Source: CBDBBY01 sp965203795 (lineage in GTDB: Bacteria; Pseudomonadota; Alphaproteobacteria; Rhodobacterales; Rhodobacteraceae). From it: a DNA stretch of 64,000 nt. The translations under genes and the position numbers were made by a program. Shown in pieces: positions 55,317 to 63,573 of this stretch. Position 1 is the stretch's first letter, and every line of letters begins with the position of its first letter. Below the pieces are notes generated by a model that was not told the DNA's origin, searched no databases, and saw nothing but the letters and a program-made list of their open reading frames with translations. The stretch lies in the NCBI GenBank assembly GCA_965203795.1, contig OZ241915.1, positions 2,666,001 through 2,730,000 on the forward strand, in the 5' to 3' direction.

Positions 55317-55760
55317 TTACCGGTCCAGCGAGAGGCCGCCCCTCAGCTCGTTGACGATCTCGCGCGCCTCGGCCACCGTGAAATTGTACCTGCCGCCTTT
55401 CTTGCTTATGCCCAGCTTTTGCAATCGCCGCCGAACCCGCACCGGATTCCAGTCGAGCTGCCGGGCGATTTCGTTGAGCGTCACCACTTTCTTCAAACCC
55501 AGCGGCTCGGCGCCGCTTCCGACGGAGGATTCCAGGTCCGCGACCCGCGCCTTCAGCGCCTCGTTCTCCTCCCGCGCCAGCTGCGCCATCGAGCGAACGG
55601 CGTCGAATTCCTCCCGGGTAACCAGATTGCGTTCGGCGAGCCACCGGTCCATCCAGCTGTTGAACGCGTTCTCGGCTTCGCTCTTGGCACCTTGGGCGAC
55701 GCCAACGGCGTTGTTCATCAGTTTCGCCAAGTCGTCGAAGAATTTGCCGCCCGTCTGCAT
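55317..55760 (-). CDS. UbiK/BMFP-domain protein with extra C-terminal helical domain
   Basis: This 147-residue protein starts like BMFP/UbiK proteins (GGKFFDDLAKLMNNAVGVAQ, residues 4-23) with the coiled-coil ending LAREENEALKARVADLES (about 62-79). UbiK assists ubiquinone synthesis and can promote membrane fusion in vitro. Normal members end near residue 80-110; here about 55 further residues follow (TLNEIARQLDWNPVRVRRRL, then YNFTVAEAREIVNELRG), which resemble a small helix-turn-helix. The ATG at 55760 has GAGGAAAACG upstream. It is divergent from lgt, with about 100 bp between. Confidence 0.7.
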   Translation of the reverse strand: MQTGGKFFDDLAKLMNNAVGVAQGAKSEAENAFNSWMDRWLAERNLVTREEFDAVRSMAQLAREENEALKARVADLESSVGSGAEPLGLKKVVTLNEIARQLDWNPVRVRRRLQKLGISKKGGRYNFTVAEAREIVNELRGGLSLDR

Positions 55761-55857
55761 CGTTTTCCTCGCTGATTCCGCCTGAATGCAGTATGGGTGC
55801 GCGCGCGGAAAAGTCCAAGCGGCATCCGGCAATAGCGTTCCATTTCGGGTTCCTGCG

Positions 55858-56778
55858 ATGACCGTGCTTCCCGCCATCTTCGTTCCAAGCATCAGCCCGG
55901 AGATATTCTCCTTGGAGATTGCCGGGTTCGGCTTCGCCCTCCGGTGGTACGCGATGTCGTACATCGCCGGCTTCCTCATTGCGTGGCTCTGGTTCGTCTC
56001 GCTCATGAAGCGCCCGGACCTTTGGCCGGACCGAGGGCCGCCGCTGCAGCCCGACCAGCCTGAGAAGCTGCTGTCCTGGGTGATCATCGGCGTCGTGGTG
56101 GGCGGCCGACTCGGATACACGCTGTTCTACAGCCCCGCTCACTACCTCGCCAATCCGCTCGAGATCCTCATGATCTGGCAAGGCGGAATGTCGTTCCACG
56201 GCGGGTGCGCGGGCTTGATTGTCGCCACCTATCTGTTCTGCCGATCCGCCGGGGCTCCCGTAGCGAGCGTGTCCGACACGGTTTCGATTGTCGTCACGCC
56301 GGGCTTGTTCCTCGGCCGCATTGCGAACTTCATCAACGCCGAGCTGTGGGGACGACCGACCGATGTCCCTTGGGCGGTTGTCTTCAGCGACGGGCCGGGT
56401 TCGGTTTGCCCGCCGGATTGGATCGGGCTTTGCAGCCGCCACCCGTCGCAGATCTACGAGGCGGCGCTGGAAGGCCTCGCGCTCGGAGCCGTGCTGGCGT
56501 TTCTTGCCTATTTCCGGGGCTGGCTGAAGTCTCCCGGGATGGTGGCCGGCGTGTTTTTCAGCGGCTACGGGCTGGCGCGGATATTCGTCGAGCTGTTCCG
56601 GGTTCCCGATGAGCAGTTCATTTCCCCGGCCAATCCCGGCGGGCATGTCGTCAGCTTCACCGAATCGATCGGGCTGACCATGGGCCAGCTGCTCTCATTG
56701 CCGATGCTCGCCGTAGGCGCGGCGTTCTTCGCGTACGCGTTCCGGAACAGCGGATGGCGCCGCTCAAATCGCGCTTGA
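55858..56778 (+). CDS. lgt: Prolipoprotein diacylglyceryl transferase
   Basis: This 306-residue inner-membrane enzyme attaches diacylglycerol to the lipobox cysteine of prolipoproteins. It has about seven membrane helices, MIWQGGMSFHGGCAGLIVAT (with the conserved HGG, about residues 103-122) and the Lgt signature GRIANFINAELWGRPTDVP (about 151-169) with the key Arg and Asn. The ATG at 55858 (MTVLPAIFVP) is chosen over an upstream in-frame ATG at 55786 because it gives the usual N-terminus. It overlaps the next gene by 25 bp. Confidence 0.93.
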   Translation: MTVLPAIFVPSISPEIFSLEIAGFGFALRWYAMSYIAGFLIAWLWFVSLMKRPDLWPDRGPPLQPDQPEKLLSWVIIGVVVGGRLGYTLFYSPAHYLANPLEILMIWQGGMSFHGGCAGLIVATYLFCRSAGAPVASVSDTVSIVVTPGLFLGRIANFINAELWGRPTDVPWAVVFSDGPGSVCPPDWIGLCSRHPSQIYEAALEGLALGAVLAFLAYFRGWLKSPGMVAGVFFSGYGLARIFVELFRVPDEQFISPANPGGHVVSFTESIGLTMGQLLSLPMLAVGAAFFAYAFRNSGWRRSNRA

Positions 56779-57821
56779 TCAATTTGATCGAGCGCGACGG
56801 GCCGATGCGGCTCGACCGCTTCATGGAGAGCTGCCTGCTGGATACGCAGGACGGATACTACAACCGCGATGCTCCGATCGGGGTTGCCGGAGCGTTCACG
56901 ACGGCGCCGGAGGTCTCGCAGATGTTCGGCGAGATCATCGGGCTTTTTCTCGCGAAAGCCTGGCTGGACCAGGGCGCGCCGTCCAAGTTCGCGCTTGTCG
57001 AGCTGGGACCGGGCAACGGCACCCTCATGGCGGATCTTTTGCGGGCCGCCAAGTCGGTTCCCGGCTTCGTTGAGGCGTCGGAGCTGCTTCTCGTCGAGCG
57101 AAGCAGGACGCTCAAAGACCGCCAGCTGCGATCGCTGCGGCCGCATGCCCCGGCATGGGCCGAGAGTGTCGAGGAACTGCCGGAACTCCCTCTGTTCCTT
57201 GTCGCGAACGAGTTCTTCGACGCCCTTCCGATCCGCCAGTTCCGGAGATGCGGGAACGGCTGGGAGGAGATGCTTGTGGCATGCGTCGACAGCCGTTTTG
57301 AATTGTCGCCTTCGGTGCCGCGGGAGTTCGCGCCGCTTGATTGCCGTTTGACCGACACTCGCGAAGGCGACATCGTGGAATTCCGGGAGCATGCGGCGCC
57401 GATCTCGAAGCGAATCGCGGAAGCGATCAGGCAGTTCGGCGGCGTCGCGCTCATCATCGACTACGGCGATTCGAAGTCGCTGGGGGATACGTTCCAAGCG
57501 GTCGACTCGCACAGCCCGGCGCATCCGCTTCGCGAGCCCGGCGAAGCTGATCTGACGGCGCATGTCGACTTCGGCGCACTCGGGCGCAGCGCAGCGGCGT
57601 CCGCGGCAGTGACGCCGCTGGTTCCGCAAGGCGTTTTCCTCGAACGGCTCGGCATTACCGAACGCGCGCAAGCGCTCGCCCGATCGCTGTCCGGGGCCGA
57701 GCTCGACGAACATGCGGCCGCTCACAGGAGGCTTGTGCACCCCGACGAGATGGGCGGCTTGCATAAATCGCTTGCAATCTACCCTCGAAACGCCCCCGTG
57801 CCGCCCGGGTTCGCGCTTTGA
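56754..57821 (+). CDS. SAM-dependent methyltransferase, MidA/NDUFAF7 family
   Basis: This 355-residue protein is of the DUF185 family. It shows GPMRLDRFMESCLLDTQDGY (residues 15-34), GAFTTAPEVSQMFGEIIGLF (about 45-64), and the SAM-binding FALVELGPGNGTLMADLLRA (about 82-101). The human homologue methylates an arginine of complex I during its assembly, and bacterial members may do likewise. It starts inside lgt and its TGA overlaps the TTG of pgeF, so lgt, midA-like and pgeF form one coupled operon. Confidence 0.88.
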   Translation: MAPLKSRLINLIERDGPMRLDRFMESCLLDTQDGYYNRDAPIGVAGAFTTAPEVSQMFGEIIGLFLAKAWLDQGAPSKFALVELGPGNGTLMADLLRAAKSVPGFVEASELLLVERSRTLKDRQLRSLRPHAPAWAESVEELPELPLFLVANEFFDALPIRQFRRCGNGWEEMLVACVDSRFELSPSVPREFAPLDCRLTDTREGDIVEFREHAAPISKRIAEAIRQFGGVALIIDYGDSKSLGDTFQAVDSHSPAHPLREPGEADLTAHVDFGALGRSAAASAAVTPLVPQGVFLERLGITERAQALARSLSGAELDEHAAAHRRLVHPDEMGGLHKSLAIYPRNAPVPPGFAL

Positions 57822-58579
57822 CTCCCGAATTCCTCAGATCCGACGCCCTTGAGCCGTGCCCGCACGGATTTTTCACCCGGCGCGGCGGCGCATCCGGAGG
57901 GCATTACGCGGAGCTGAACTGCGCGTTGCGGAGCAGTGACGATCGCGCTGTCGTTGAAGCGAATCGGCGGGCCGCCGTCGAAGCGATCGGACTGGACGCT
58001 GGATCCCTTGCCACAGGGATTCAAAGCCATTCCGCAACCGCGATCAAAGCGAACGGCGGAACCGTCGCCGCCATGCCGAGCGCGGACGCGCTCGCGACGT
58101 CGACGCCCGGAATTGCGGTCGGCGTGCTGACCGCCGACTGCCAGCCTGTGCTGCTGTCGGACCCCTCGGCGGGCGTCGTGGCCGCGGCGCATGCCGGATG
58201 GCGGGGAGCCTTGGACGGGATTATCGAAAGCACGGTGCTCCGGATGGTCGCCCTAGGGGCCGAGCGCCAGCGAATCCGGGCCGTTGTCGGCCCCTCGATC
58301 AGCATGCCGAATTACGAGGTCGGCGAGGAATTCCGGGCCGAGTTTCTGGCCAAGGACAAATCATTCGGCGGTTTCTTTGGGCAGGATTCCGGCGGCCGAC
58401 TGAGATTCAACCTTCCGGCCTTCGGACTTGAGATGCTTCGCCGGTCGGGCGTCGAAAGCGCGGCGTGGACAGGCCATTGCACCTACGCCGACGAGGCGCG
58501 CTTCTTTTCTTATCGCCGCAGCCGCCACCGCGGCGAGAAGGCGCACGGGCTCCAGATTTCAATGATCGCCGTTAGGTGA
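57818..58579 (+). CDS. pgeF: Peptidoglycan editing factor / polyphenol oxidase family (PgeF)
   Basis: This 253-residue protein has the family motifs: CPHGFFTRRGGASGGHYAEL (residues 14-33), GVLTADCQPVLLSDPSAGVV (about 102-121, conserved Cys), AAAHAGWRGALDGIIESTVL (about 122-141, conserved His) and GPSISMPNYEVGEEF (about 158-172). It begins with TTG in a 4-bp overlap with the methyltransferase stop. PgeF members remove wrongly incorporated residues from peptidoglycan precursors; older names are laccase or YfiH. Confidence 0.92.
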   Translation: MTPEFLRSDALEPCPHGFFTRRGGASGGHYAELNCALRSSDDRAVVEANRRAAVEAIGLDAGSLATGIQSHSATAIKANGGTVAAMPSADALATSTPGIAVGVLTADCQPVLLSDPSAGVVAAAHAGWRGALDGIIESTVLRMVALGAERQRIRAVVGPSISMPNYEVGEEFRAEFLAKDKSFGGFFGQDSGGRLRFNLPAFGLEMLRRSGVESAAWTGHCTYADEARFFSYRRSRHRGEKAHGLQISMIAVR

Positions 58580-58766
58580 AGCGGACCCGCCGCTCCGCCT
58601 CCGGTCCCGATGCGCCAGCCGATCGCAACGCGCTTTCGGGTTCCGCGCATTCGCTTATCGCGGGCGCCGCAAAGAGGGGATTCTGGTGCCGAAACCACAC
58701 AGAGCTTCACCCTCGGCAAAAGCGCTGGAAATGCCGATTTCGGGGATTATGTGTCCTGACAGGGAA

Positions 58767-58786
58767 GGAAACCGCAGCCGGTTTCC
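58767..58786 (+). promoter_or_regulatory. Leader hairpin before the small membrane protein
   Basis: GGAAACCG, loop CAGC, CGGTTTCC: a perfect 8-bp stem, 35 bp before the small gene at 58822. It is not followed by a T-run, so it is a leader structure rather than a terminator. A regulatory role is only a possibility. Confidence 0.4.
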
Positions 58787-58821
58787 CATCCCCCAAAGCG
58801 AAACATAGGGAGTTAAGACTC

Positions 58822-58956
58822 ATGGAATTCGCCTTGTGGACCGCCGAAATCGTGGCGGAGGTCATTCTCTTCTCGCTCGCCGGAGTGTTCTGGATCGGCT
58901 TCGTCGTTCTCGCGCTTGGAATTCTGGCCTTGCTCGCACGGCGCGCCGCCGCCTAA
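58822..58956 (+). CDS. Small single-pass membrane protein
   Basis: This 44-residue protein begins MEFALWTAEIVAEVILFSLA and is almost wholly hydrophobic, ending in a positive tail (LLARRAAA), the charge pattern of a helix with its C-terminus in the cytoplasm. A clear Shine-Dalgarno (AGGGAG) lies 9 bp upstream. It sits alone between pgeF and trxB. The family and function are unknown, and because it is so short the call rests on the ribosome site and composition. Confidence 0.65.
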   Translation: MEFALWTAEIVAEVILFSLAGVFWIGFVVLALGILALLARRAAA

Positions 58957-58987
58957 GGAAACCCCGAACCACCGGGAAGAACAGGGG

Positions 58988-59011
58988 CTTGGATTCCTTC
59001 GGGAATCCAAG
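58988..59011 (+). promoter_or_regulatory. UUCG-capped hairpin just upstream of trxB
   Basis: CTTGGATTCC, TTCG, GGAATCCAAG: a perfect 10-bp stem with the extra-stable UUCG tetraloop, ending 11 bases before the trxB ATG. There is no T-run (GTCAACG follows). No Shine-Dalgarno is seen in the remaining gap, so the hairpin could set how ribosomes reach the trxB start or protect the 3' end of the upstream small-gene message. Confidence 0.55.
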
Positions 59012-59022
59012 TCAACGCGGCC

Positions 59023-59967
59023 ATGCTTGAACCGAGACACGCCCGACTCCTGATCGTGGGGTCCGGACCGGCCGGCTACACGGCGGCCGTTTACGGAGCC
59101 CGCGCGCTGCTTCAGCCCGTCCTTCTTCAGGGAGTCCAGGCGGGCGGCCAGCTGACGATCACGACCGATGTGGAAAACTGGCCGGGCGACGATCAGGTGC
59201 TGGGTCCGGATCTCGTGGCTCGCATGGAGGCCCACGCCCGCGCCGCCGGCGCGGAGGTCGTCGCGGAGCATGCGGATTCGCTTGACCTTTCCGGCCCTCC
59301 GTTCCGGGTGCGAACGGACGGCGGCGGCGTCTACACGGCCGACGCGATCATCCTGGCGACCGGCGCGCAAGCCAAATGGCTGGGCGTTCCGTCCGAGGAC
59401 GAATTCAAGGGATTCGGCGTGTCGGCATGCGCAACCTGCGACGGATTCTTCTTCCGGGGCCGCGAAGTGGCGGTCGTGGGCGGCGGCAACACGGCGGTGG
59501 AGGAAGCCCTGTTCCTGACGCGGTTCGCGACCAAGGTCACGCTGGTACACCGAAGGGACGAGCTGCGCGCGGAGAAGATTCTTCAGCAGCGCCTGCTCTC
59601 GAATTCGAAAATCCAGCCGCTGTGGAACCACATCGTCACGGGCATACGGGGAACCGACAATCCGAAAGGCGTCACGGGCGCCTGCGTCAGGAATGTGGTG
59701 ACGGGCGAGGAAAGCGAACTCGGCTGCGGCGGCGTCTTCGTCGCGATCGGCCATTCCCCGGCTTCCGAACTCGTCGCCGGACAAATCGAGCTTCGGGGCG
59801 GCGGCTATGTCGCGACCGAGCCCGGCGGCACCAGAACATCGGTGCCAGGCGTGTTCGCCGCGGGCGATCTGGTCGACGATATCTACCGGCAAGCCGTGAC
59901 CGCTGCGGGCATGGGATGCATGGCGGCGCTCGACGCCGAAAAATTCCTTGCGGAGCAGGGGCGCTGA
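59023..59967 (+). CDS. trxB: Thioredoxin reductase
   Basis: This 314-residue FAD/NADPH enzyme keeps thioredoxin reduced. It has the FAD loop LLIVGSGPAGYTAAVYGARA (about residues 9-28), redox-active Cys pair in VSACATCDGFFFRGR (CATC, about 134-148), the NADPH loop VAVVGGGNTAVEEALFLTRF (about 149-168) and the C-terminal FAD signature GVFAAGDLVDDIYRQAVTAA (about 276-295). Frame, length and motifs are complete. Downstream, two overlapping hairpins end the unit. Confidence 0.95.
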   Translation: MLEPRHARLLIVGSGPAGYTAAVYGARALLQPVLLQGVQAGGQLTITTDVENWPGDDQVLGPDLVARMEAHARAAGAEVVAEHADSLDLSGPPFRVRTDGGGVYTADAIILATGAQAKWLGVPSEDEFKGFGVSACATCDGFFFRGREVAVVGGGNTAVEEALFLTRFATKVTLVHRRDELRAEKILQQRLLSNSKIQPLWNHIVTGIRGTDNPKGVTGACVRNVVTGEESELGCGGVFVAIGHSPASELVAGQIELRGGGYVATEPGGTRTSVPGVFAAGDLVDDIYRQAVTAAGMGCMAALDAEKFLAEQGR

Positions 59968-59978
59968 TTGAACGGGAC

Positions 59979-60020
59979 GCCCCGGCATCCCGAAACGCCG
60001 GGGCCGCCCCCTCGGCGGCC
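59979..60020 (+). terminator. Two overlapping hairpins after trxB
   Basis: Hairpin A: GCCCCGGC (59979-59986) with GCCGGGGC (59997-60004), loop of 10. Hairpin B: GGCCGCC (60002-60008) with GGCGGCC (60014-60020), loop CCCTC. They share three bases and so compete. No T-run follows, making them weak as intrinsic terminators, but they sit exactly between trxB and the promoter of the next gene. Confidence 0.45.
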
Positions 60021-60022
60021 AT

Positions 60023-60051
60023 GTGACAAGTGCAAGCCTTGGGAATATAAG
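60023..60051 (+). promoter_or_regulatory. Predicted promoter of the pyrophosphatase gene
   Basis: -35 GTGACA (60023-60028), 17-bp spacer, -10 TATAAG (60046-60051), 35 bp before the start at 60087. The block GGAATATAAGCCCG is shared with the region before carB (47840-47853). Confidence 0.55.
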
Positions 60052-60086
60052 CCCGCCGGAATCTCGAGTGCGCGCGAGACTATCCG

Positions 60087-61004
60087 ATGATCAAGATTTT
60101 CGGCCACAAATCCCCTGATGCGGACTCCACCGGATCGCCGTTGATCTGGGAATGGCACTTGAACGAGGTCGAAGGACGGGAAGCCGAGGCCAAGCTTCTG
60201 GGGCCGCCGAATTCCGAAGCGGCGTTCATGCTTGAGCATTGGGGCTTCCAACGCCCGGAGATAATCGACGACGTGAGCCCCGAGGACGAGGTGGTCGTTG
60301 TCGACACCAACAATCCCGCTGAGCTTCCTCCCGGCATCAACGACTGCACAATTGTTGAAATCATCGACCATCACCTGCTGCAGGGCGGACTGAAGACGCG
60401 GTTCCCTCCGAAAATCACCATGCGGCCGCTGGCGTGCACCGCCACGATCATGCACGAGCTGATGGGCGCGGACGCCGCGCGCATGCCCGAAGGCGTGAAG
60501 GGGCTCATGCTCACCTGCATCCTTTCCGACACGCTGGAATTCCGCTCGCCAACGACTACGCCCGTGGACCGCGAGCTGGCGGAAGGGCTGGCGGCGTCGC
60601 TGGGGCTGAAGATTCCCGAGTTCGCGATGAAGATGTTCGAGGCGAAGTCCGACGTCTCGTCGTTCACCGATGCCGAGCTGCTCAGGCTGGATTCCAAGCA
60701 GTACGAGGTAGGCGACAAGAAGCTTCGCATTTCCGTGCTGGAGACCACCAATCCGCCATCAATCCTGGGCCGCCGCGAGAGTCTGATGTCGAGCATGGAC
60801 GCTTCCGCCGAAGAAGACGGGTCGGACGCGATCATGCTTTTCGTCGTGGACATTCTCACGGAGGAAGCCACCCTGCTTCTCCCGAACGATCTCGTTCGCA
60901 GCGTCGCGGCAAAAACCTTTTCGGTCGAAGCGAAAGGCGACGCGCTCGTTCTTCCGGGCGTCGTCAGCCGCAAGAAGCAGATCGTGCCCTACCTCGCGGC
61001 GTAG
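60087..61004 (+). CDS. ppaC: Manganese-dependent inorganic pyrophosphatase (DHH family)
   Basis: This 305-residue family II pyrophosphatase has metal-binding motifs FGHKSPDADSTGSPLIWEWH (residues 5-24), VVVDTNNPAEL (about 70-80) and EIIDHHLLQGGLKTRFPPKI (DHH, about 92-111), and the second domain with SILGRRESLMSSMDAS (about 225-240). It hydrolyses pyrophosphate with Mn2+ or Co2+. Most proteobacteria use the unrelated family I enzyme; family II is more common in Firmicutes and some other groups. It has its own predicted promoter. Confidence 0.92.
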   Translation: MIKIFGHKSPDADSTGSPLIWEWHLNEVEGREAEAKLLGPPNSEAAFMLEHWGFQRPEIIDDVSPEDEVVVVDTNNPAELPPGINDCTIVEIIDHHLLQGGLKTRFPPKITMRPLACTATIMHELMGADAARMPEGVKGLMLTCILSDTLEFRSPTTTPVDRELAEGLAASLGLKIPEFAMKMFEAKSDVSSFTDAELLRLDSKQYEVGDKKLRISVLETTNPPSILGRRESLMSSMDASAEEDGSDAIMLFVVDILTEEATLLLPNDLVRSVAAKTFSVEAKGDALVLPGVVSRKKQIVPYLAA

Positions 61005-61032
61005 ACCGCCGGGCCTTCCGCAAACTTTCGCC

Positions 61033-61911
61033 ATGCCCCGAATCATCGAGCGGTTCGAGGAGATCGCCGACGACTACGACGCCGTCTTCTGCGATGTCTG
61101 GGGATGCGTCCACAACGGGATCGTGCCCATAAAGTCCGCGGTTTGGGCCTTGCAGGCTTTCGCCCGCCGCGGAGGCCAAGTCGCCCTGATTACGAACTCG
61201 CCGCGGACGCATGATGCGGTAGAGGCGCAGATCGATCGAATCGGAGTTCCGCGAAGCGCATGGCACCTGGTCGTGACGTCCGGCGATGCGGCGAAGACCG
61301 CGCTGTTCAGCGGCGCTGTCGGCCGAGCCGTGCATCACATCGGTCCTGATTCGGCGCTCGGGTTCTTCGACCCGCCGAAGCATCTTGCTGGCGGGCGGGA
61401 AGGCATTTCGCTGGTTCCCTTTGATCAGGCGGAAGGGATTGTGTGCACCGGCCTGATCGACGATGAACTCGAAACGCCGGAGGATTACGCAGGGCAATTG
61501 GCGGAGGCCCGCCGACGGGGGCTCACACTGCTCTGCGCGAATCCGGATATCGTGGTGGACCGCGGCGAAACGCGGGTCTTTTGCGCGGGCGCAATTTCGC
61601 AGGCGTACGAGCGTTTGGGAGGCATAACGCTGCTGTTCGGAAAGCCCCGCCGCGCGATCTACGACCTGGCCCGCGATTTGCTCGCCGAAACGGCGGCGGG
61701 CATCGCCGACAGCAGAATCCTCTGCATTGGCGACGGGATCGGAACGGATATCGCCGGCGCATCCGGGCAGGGACTGGACAGCCTTTTTGTAACGGGCGGG
61801 CTCGCGGCCCGCGAAACCGGCACCTCCCGGCAGCCTGACCCTGAGGCGCTTTCGCAATTCCTGTCGCATTTCCCCGCGCGCCCCGATTACGCGATAGGGC
61901 AGCTTCGCTGA
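61033..61911 (+). CDS. HAD-IIA hydrolase, TIGR01459 family
   Basis: This 292-residue HAD-superfamily protein has DYDAVFCDVWGCVHNGIVPI (motif I with nucleophile Asp, about residues 15-34), ALITNSPRTHDAVEAQIDRI (motif II, about 54-73) and RILCIGDGIGTDIAGASGQG (motif III/IV Asp residues, about 234-253). The TIGR01459 group occurs widely in Alphaproteobacteria; its substrate is unknown. It follows ppaC with a 28-bp gap, so the two may be co-transcribed. Confidence 0.86.
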   Translation: MPRIIERFEEIADDYDAVFCDVWGCVHNGIVPIKSAVWALQAFARRGGQVALITNSPRTHDAVEAQIDRIGVPRSAWHLVVTSGDAAKTALFSGAVGRAVHHIGPDSALGFFDPPKHLAGGREGISLVPFDQAEGIVCTGLIDDELETPEDYAGQLAEARRRGLTLLCANPDIVVDRGETRVFCAGAISQAYERLGGITLLFGKPRRAIYDLARDLLAETAAGIADSRILCIGDGIGTDIAGASGQGLDSLFVTGGLAARETGTSRQPDPEALSQFLSHFPARPDYAIGQLR

Positions 61912-62083
61912 TTGCTCCGGCCGCTTGGAAATCCCTGTTCCAGAGTGCCGGTCCGCAAGATTCCCGCTGTTCCCTTGCAATCCGATGTGCGCCGTGTTCG
62001 GTGCCCGCCTGCCGGTCCGGCTTCGCCGAGGGCGCGCAGGCCGGTGGGCGTGGCGGGATTAACCAGTCGGGTCGGGCAACGAT

Positions 62084-63025
62084 ATGCACATTGTCAGAGG
62101 CGATGCCCCCGTGCCGGAGAGGTTTCTGGGCTCGGCGGCCGCCATCGGAAACTTCGACGGCCTTCATCTCGGCCACCAGTCGGTCATCGAATTTGCACGC
62201 TCCGTAGCGGATTCCAGCGGCGTTCCGCTGGGAGTGGTCACGTTCGAGCCGCATCCGCGGCAATACTTCCGCCCCTCGGATCCTCCATTCAGGCTGACGC
62301 CTGCGGATTCCAAAGCGCGGCTGCTGAAGGACTTCGGCGTGGACGTGCTATTCGAAATCGGCTTCGGCAAGAGCTTGTCGCAGCTAAGCTCCGAGGAGTT
62401 TTCCAGGAGCGTGATAGCCGAGAGGCTGCGCCTGTCCGTTGCCGCGGTCGGCGACGACTTCAAATACGGGCGGGGGCGGAGCGGCAGCGCCGACACGCTC
62501 ATATCCGAAGGCGAAAGCCTTGGCTTCGGCGTCGCGATCGCCCCGATACTCGCGCGCGAGGGGTCCGGACTGTCTTCCACGGCCGTTCGAGAGGCGCTGT
62601 CCGATGGCAGGCCGGGCGATGCAGCCACAATGCTCGGCCGTCCGCATTGCGTAGAAGGCGATGTGCAGAAGGGCGCACAGCGGGGGCGCGAGCTGGGATT
62701 CCCCACCGCCAATCTCGCGCTGGACGGCCTGCATCCGCCGAAGCCGGGAATCTATTCCGTGATGGCCGCCATACATTCCGGCGCCCACAAGGGCCGTCGC
62801 AAGGGCGTGGCGTCGATCGGGACGAACCCGACGTTCGGACCGAATCCGCTGAATTTGGAGGTCCACCTGTTCGATTTCGAAGGCGACATCTACGGTCAGC
62901 GGATAACCGTCGAACTCGTGGAGTATTTGCGCCCCGAAATCGAATTCCCGACGGTTGAAGCGCTGGTTTCGAAAATGGGCGAGGATTGCGAGGCGGCGCG
63001 TGAAAGCCTTGCTGAACTTGATTAA
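62084..63025 (+). CDS. ribF: Bifunctional riboflavin kinase / FAD synthetase
   Basis: This 313-residue enzyme turns riboflavin into FMN and then FAD. The N-terminal adenylyltransferase domain has AAIGNFDGLHLGHQSVIEFA (HxGH, about residues 24-43) and SSTAVREALSDGRPGDAATM (about 163-182). The C-terminal kinase domain has GRELGFPTANLALDGLHPPK (about 201-220) and GVASIGTNPTFGPNPLNLEV (about 239-258). It is followed, with overlap, by a YcgN-type gene. The ATG at 62084 is used. Confidence 0.92.
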   Translation: MHIVRGDAPVPERFLGSAAAIGNFDGLHLGHQSVIEFARSVADSSGVPLGVVTFEPHPRQYFRPSDPPFRLTPADSKARLLKDFGVDVLFEIGFGKSLSQLSSEEFSRSVIAERLRLSVAAVGDDFKYGRGRSGSADTLISEGESLGFGVAIAPILAREGSGLSSTAVREALSDGRPGDAATMLGRPHCVEGDVQKGAQRGRELGFPTANLALDGLHPPKPGIYSVMAAIHSGAHKGRRKGVASIGTNPTFGPNPLNLEVHLFDFEGDIYGQRITVELVEYLRPEIEFPTVEALVSKMGEDCEAARESLAELD

Positions 63026-63572
63026 ATCCGGATTTGGGCGGGCGGCGGCCCGGCATGATTCCGATGGCCCGGCTTGCGAAAGCGGGCCTCATTCCGGGAA
63101 TGGCGGCGAAGCGGGTCGCGCCGAGGGGCAGCTGCGTGACAGATTCTGGGAGCGGCTCAAGCTCGACGAGCTGAACGAGGCAGAATGGGAGGAGTTGTGC
63201 GACGGCTGCGGGCGATGCTGCCTGCTCAAATTCGAGCACGAAGGGTCGGCGCAGGTGCACCATACCAGCGTCGCGTGCCGACTCCTGGATCCCACCGCCT
63301 GCCGCTGCAAGCATTACGAGGCGAGAACCCGAATCGTTCCGGACTGCATCGTTCTTTCGCCGGAAACGATTCATGAAACCTCGGCCTGGCTCCCGCGCAC
63401 CTGCGCCTACAGGCTTCGGCACGAAGGCCTCCCTCTTTTCGATTGGCACCATCTGGTCTCGGGCGACCGCGAAAGCGTCCACAAAGCCGGGATTTCGATG
63501 CGCCACCGGATTGTCAGCGAAACGGAAATCAATACGGACGACATCGAAAAGTTCGTGATCGAAGGCCTTTGA
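63000..63572 (+). CDS. YcgN-type cysteine cluster protein (UPF0260)
   Basis: This protein of about 190 residues has the Cys-rich metal-binding signature LCDGCGRCCLLKFEHEG (about residues 65-81) and LLDPTACRCKHYEARTRIVP (about 95-114), typical of the YcgN/YkgJ group, which probably binds zinc or an iron-sulfur cluster; the role is unknown. The GTG at 63000 overlaps ribF by 26 bp; an in-frame TTG lies further inside ribF (62955). The first 50 residues look low-complexity and variable. Confidence 0.75.
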   Translation: MKALLNLIKSGFGRAAARHDSDGPACESGPHSGNGGEAGRAEGQLRDRFWERLKLDELNEAEWEELCDGCGRCCLLKFEHEGSAQVHHTSVACRLLDPTACRCKHYEARTRIVPDCIVLSPETIHETSAWLPRTCAYRLRHEGLPLFDWHHLVSGDRESVHKAGISMRHRIVSETEINTDDIEKFVIEGL

Positions 63573-63573
63573 G

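Noticed and set aside
59979..60020. Overlapping hairpins considered as a riboswitch
   Set aside because: No conserved aptamer features; the position after trxB and before a promoter fits transcript-end structures better.
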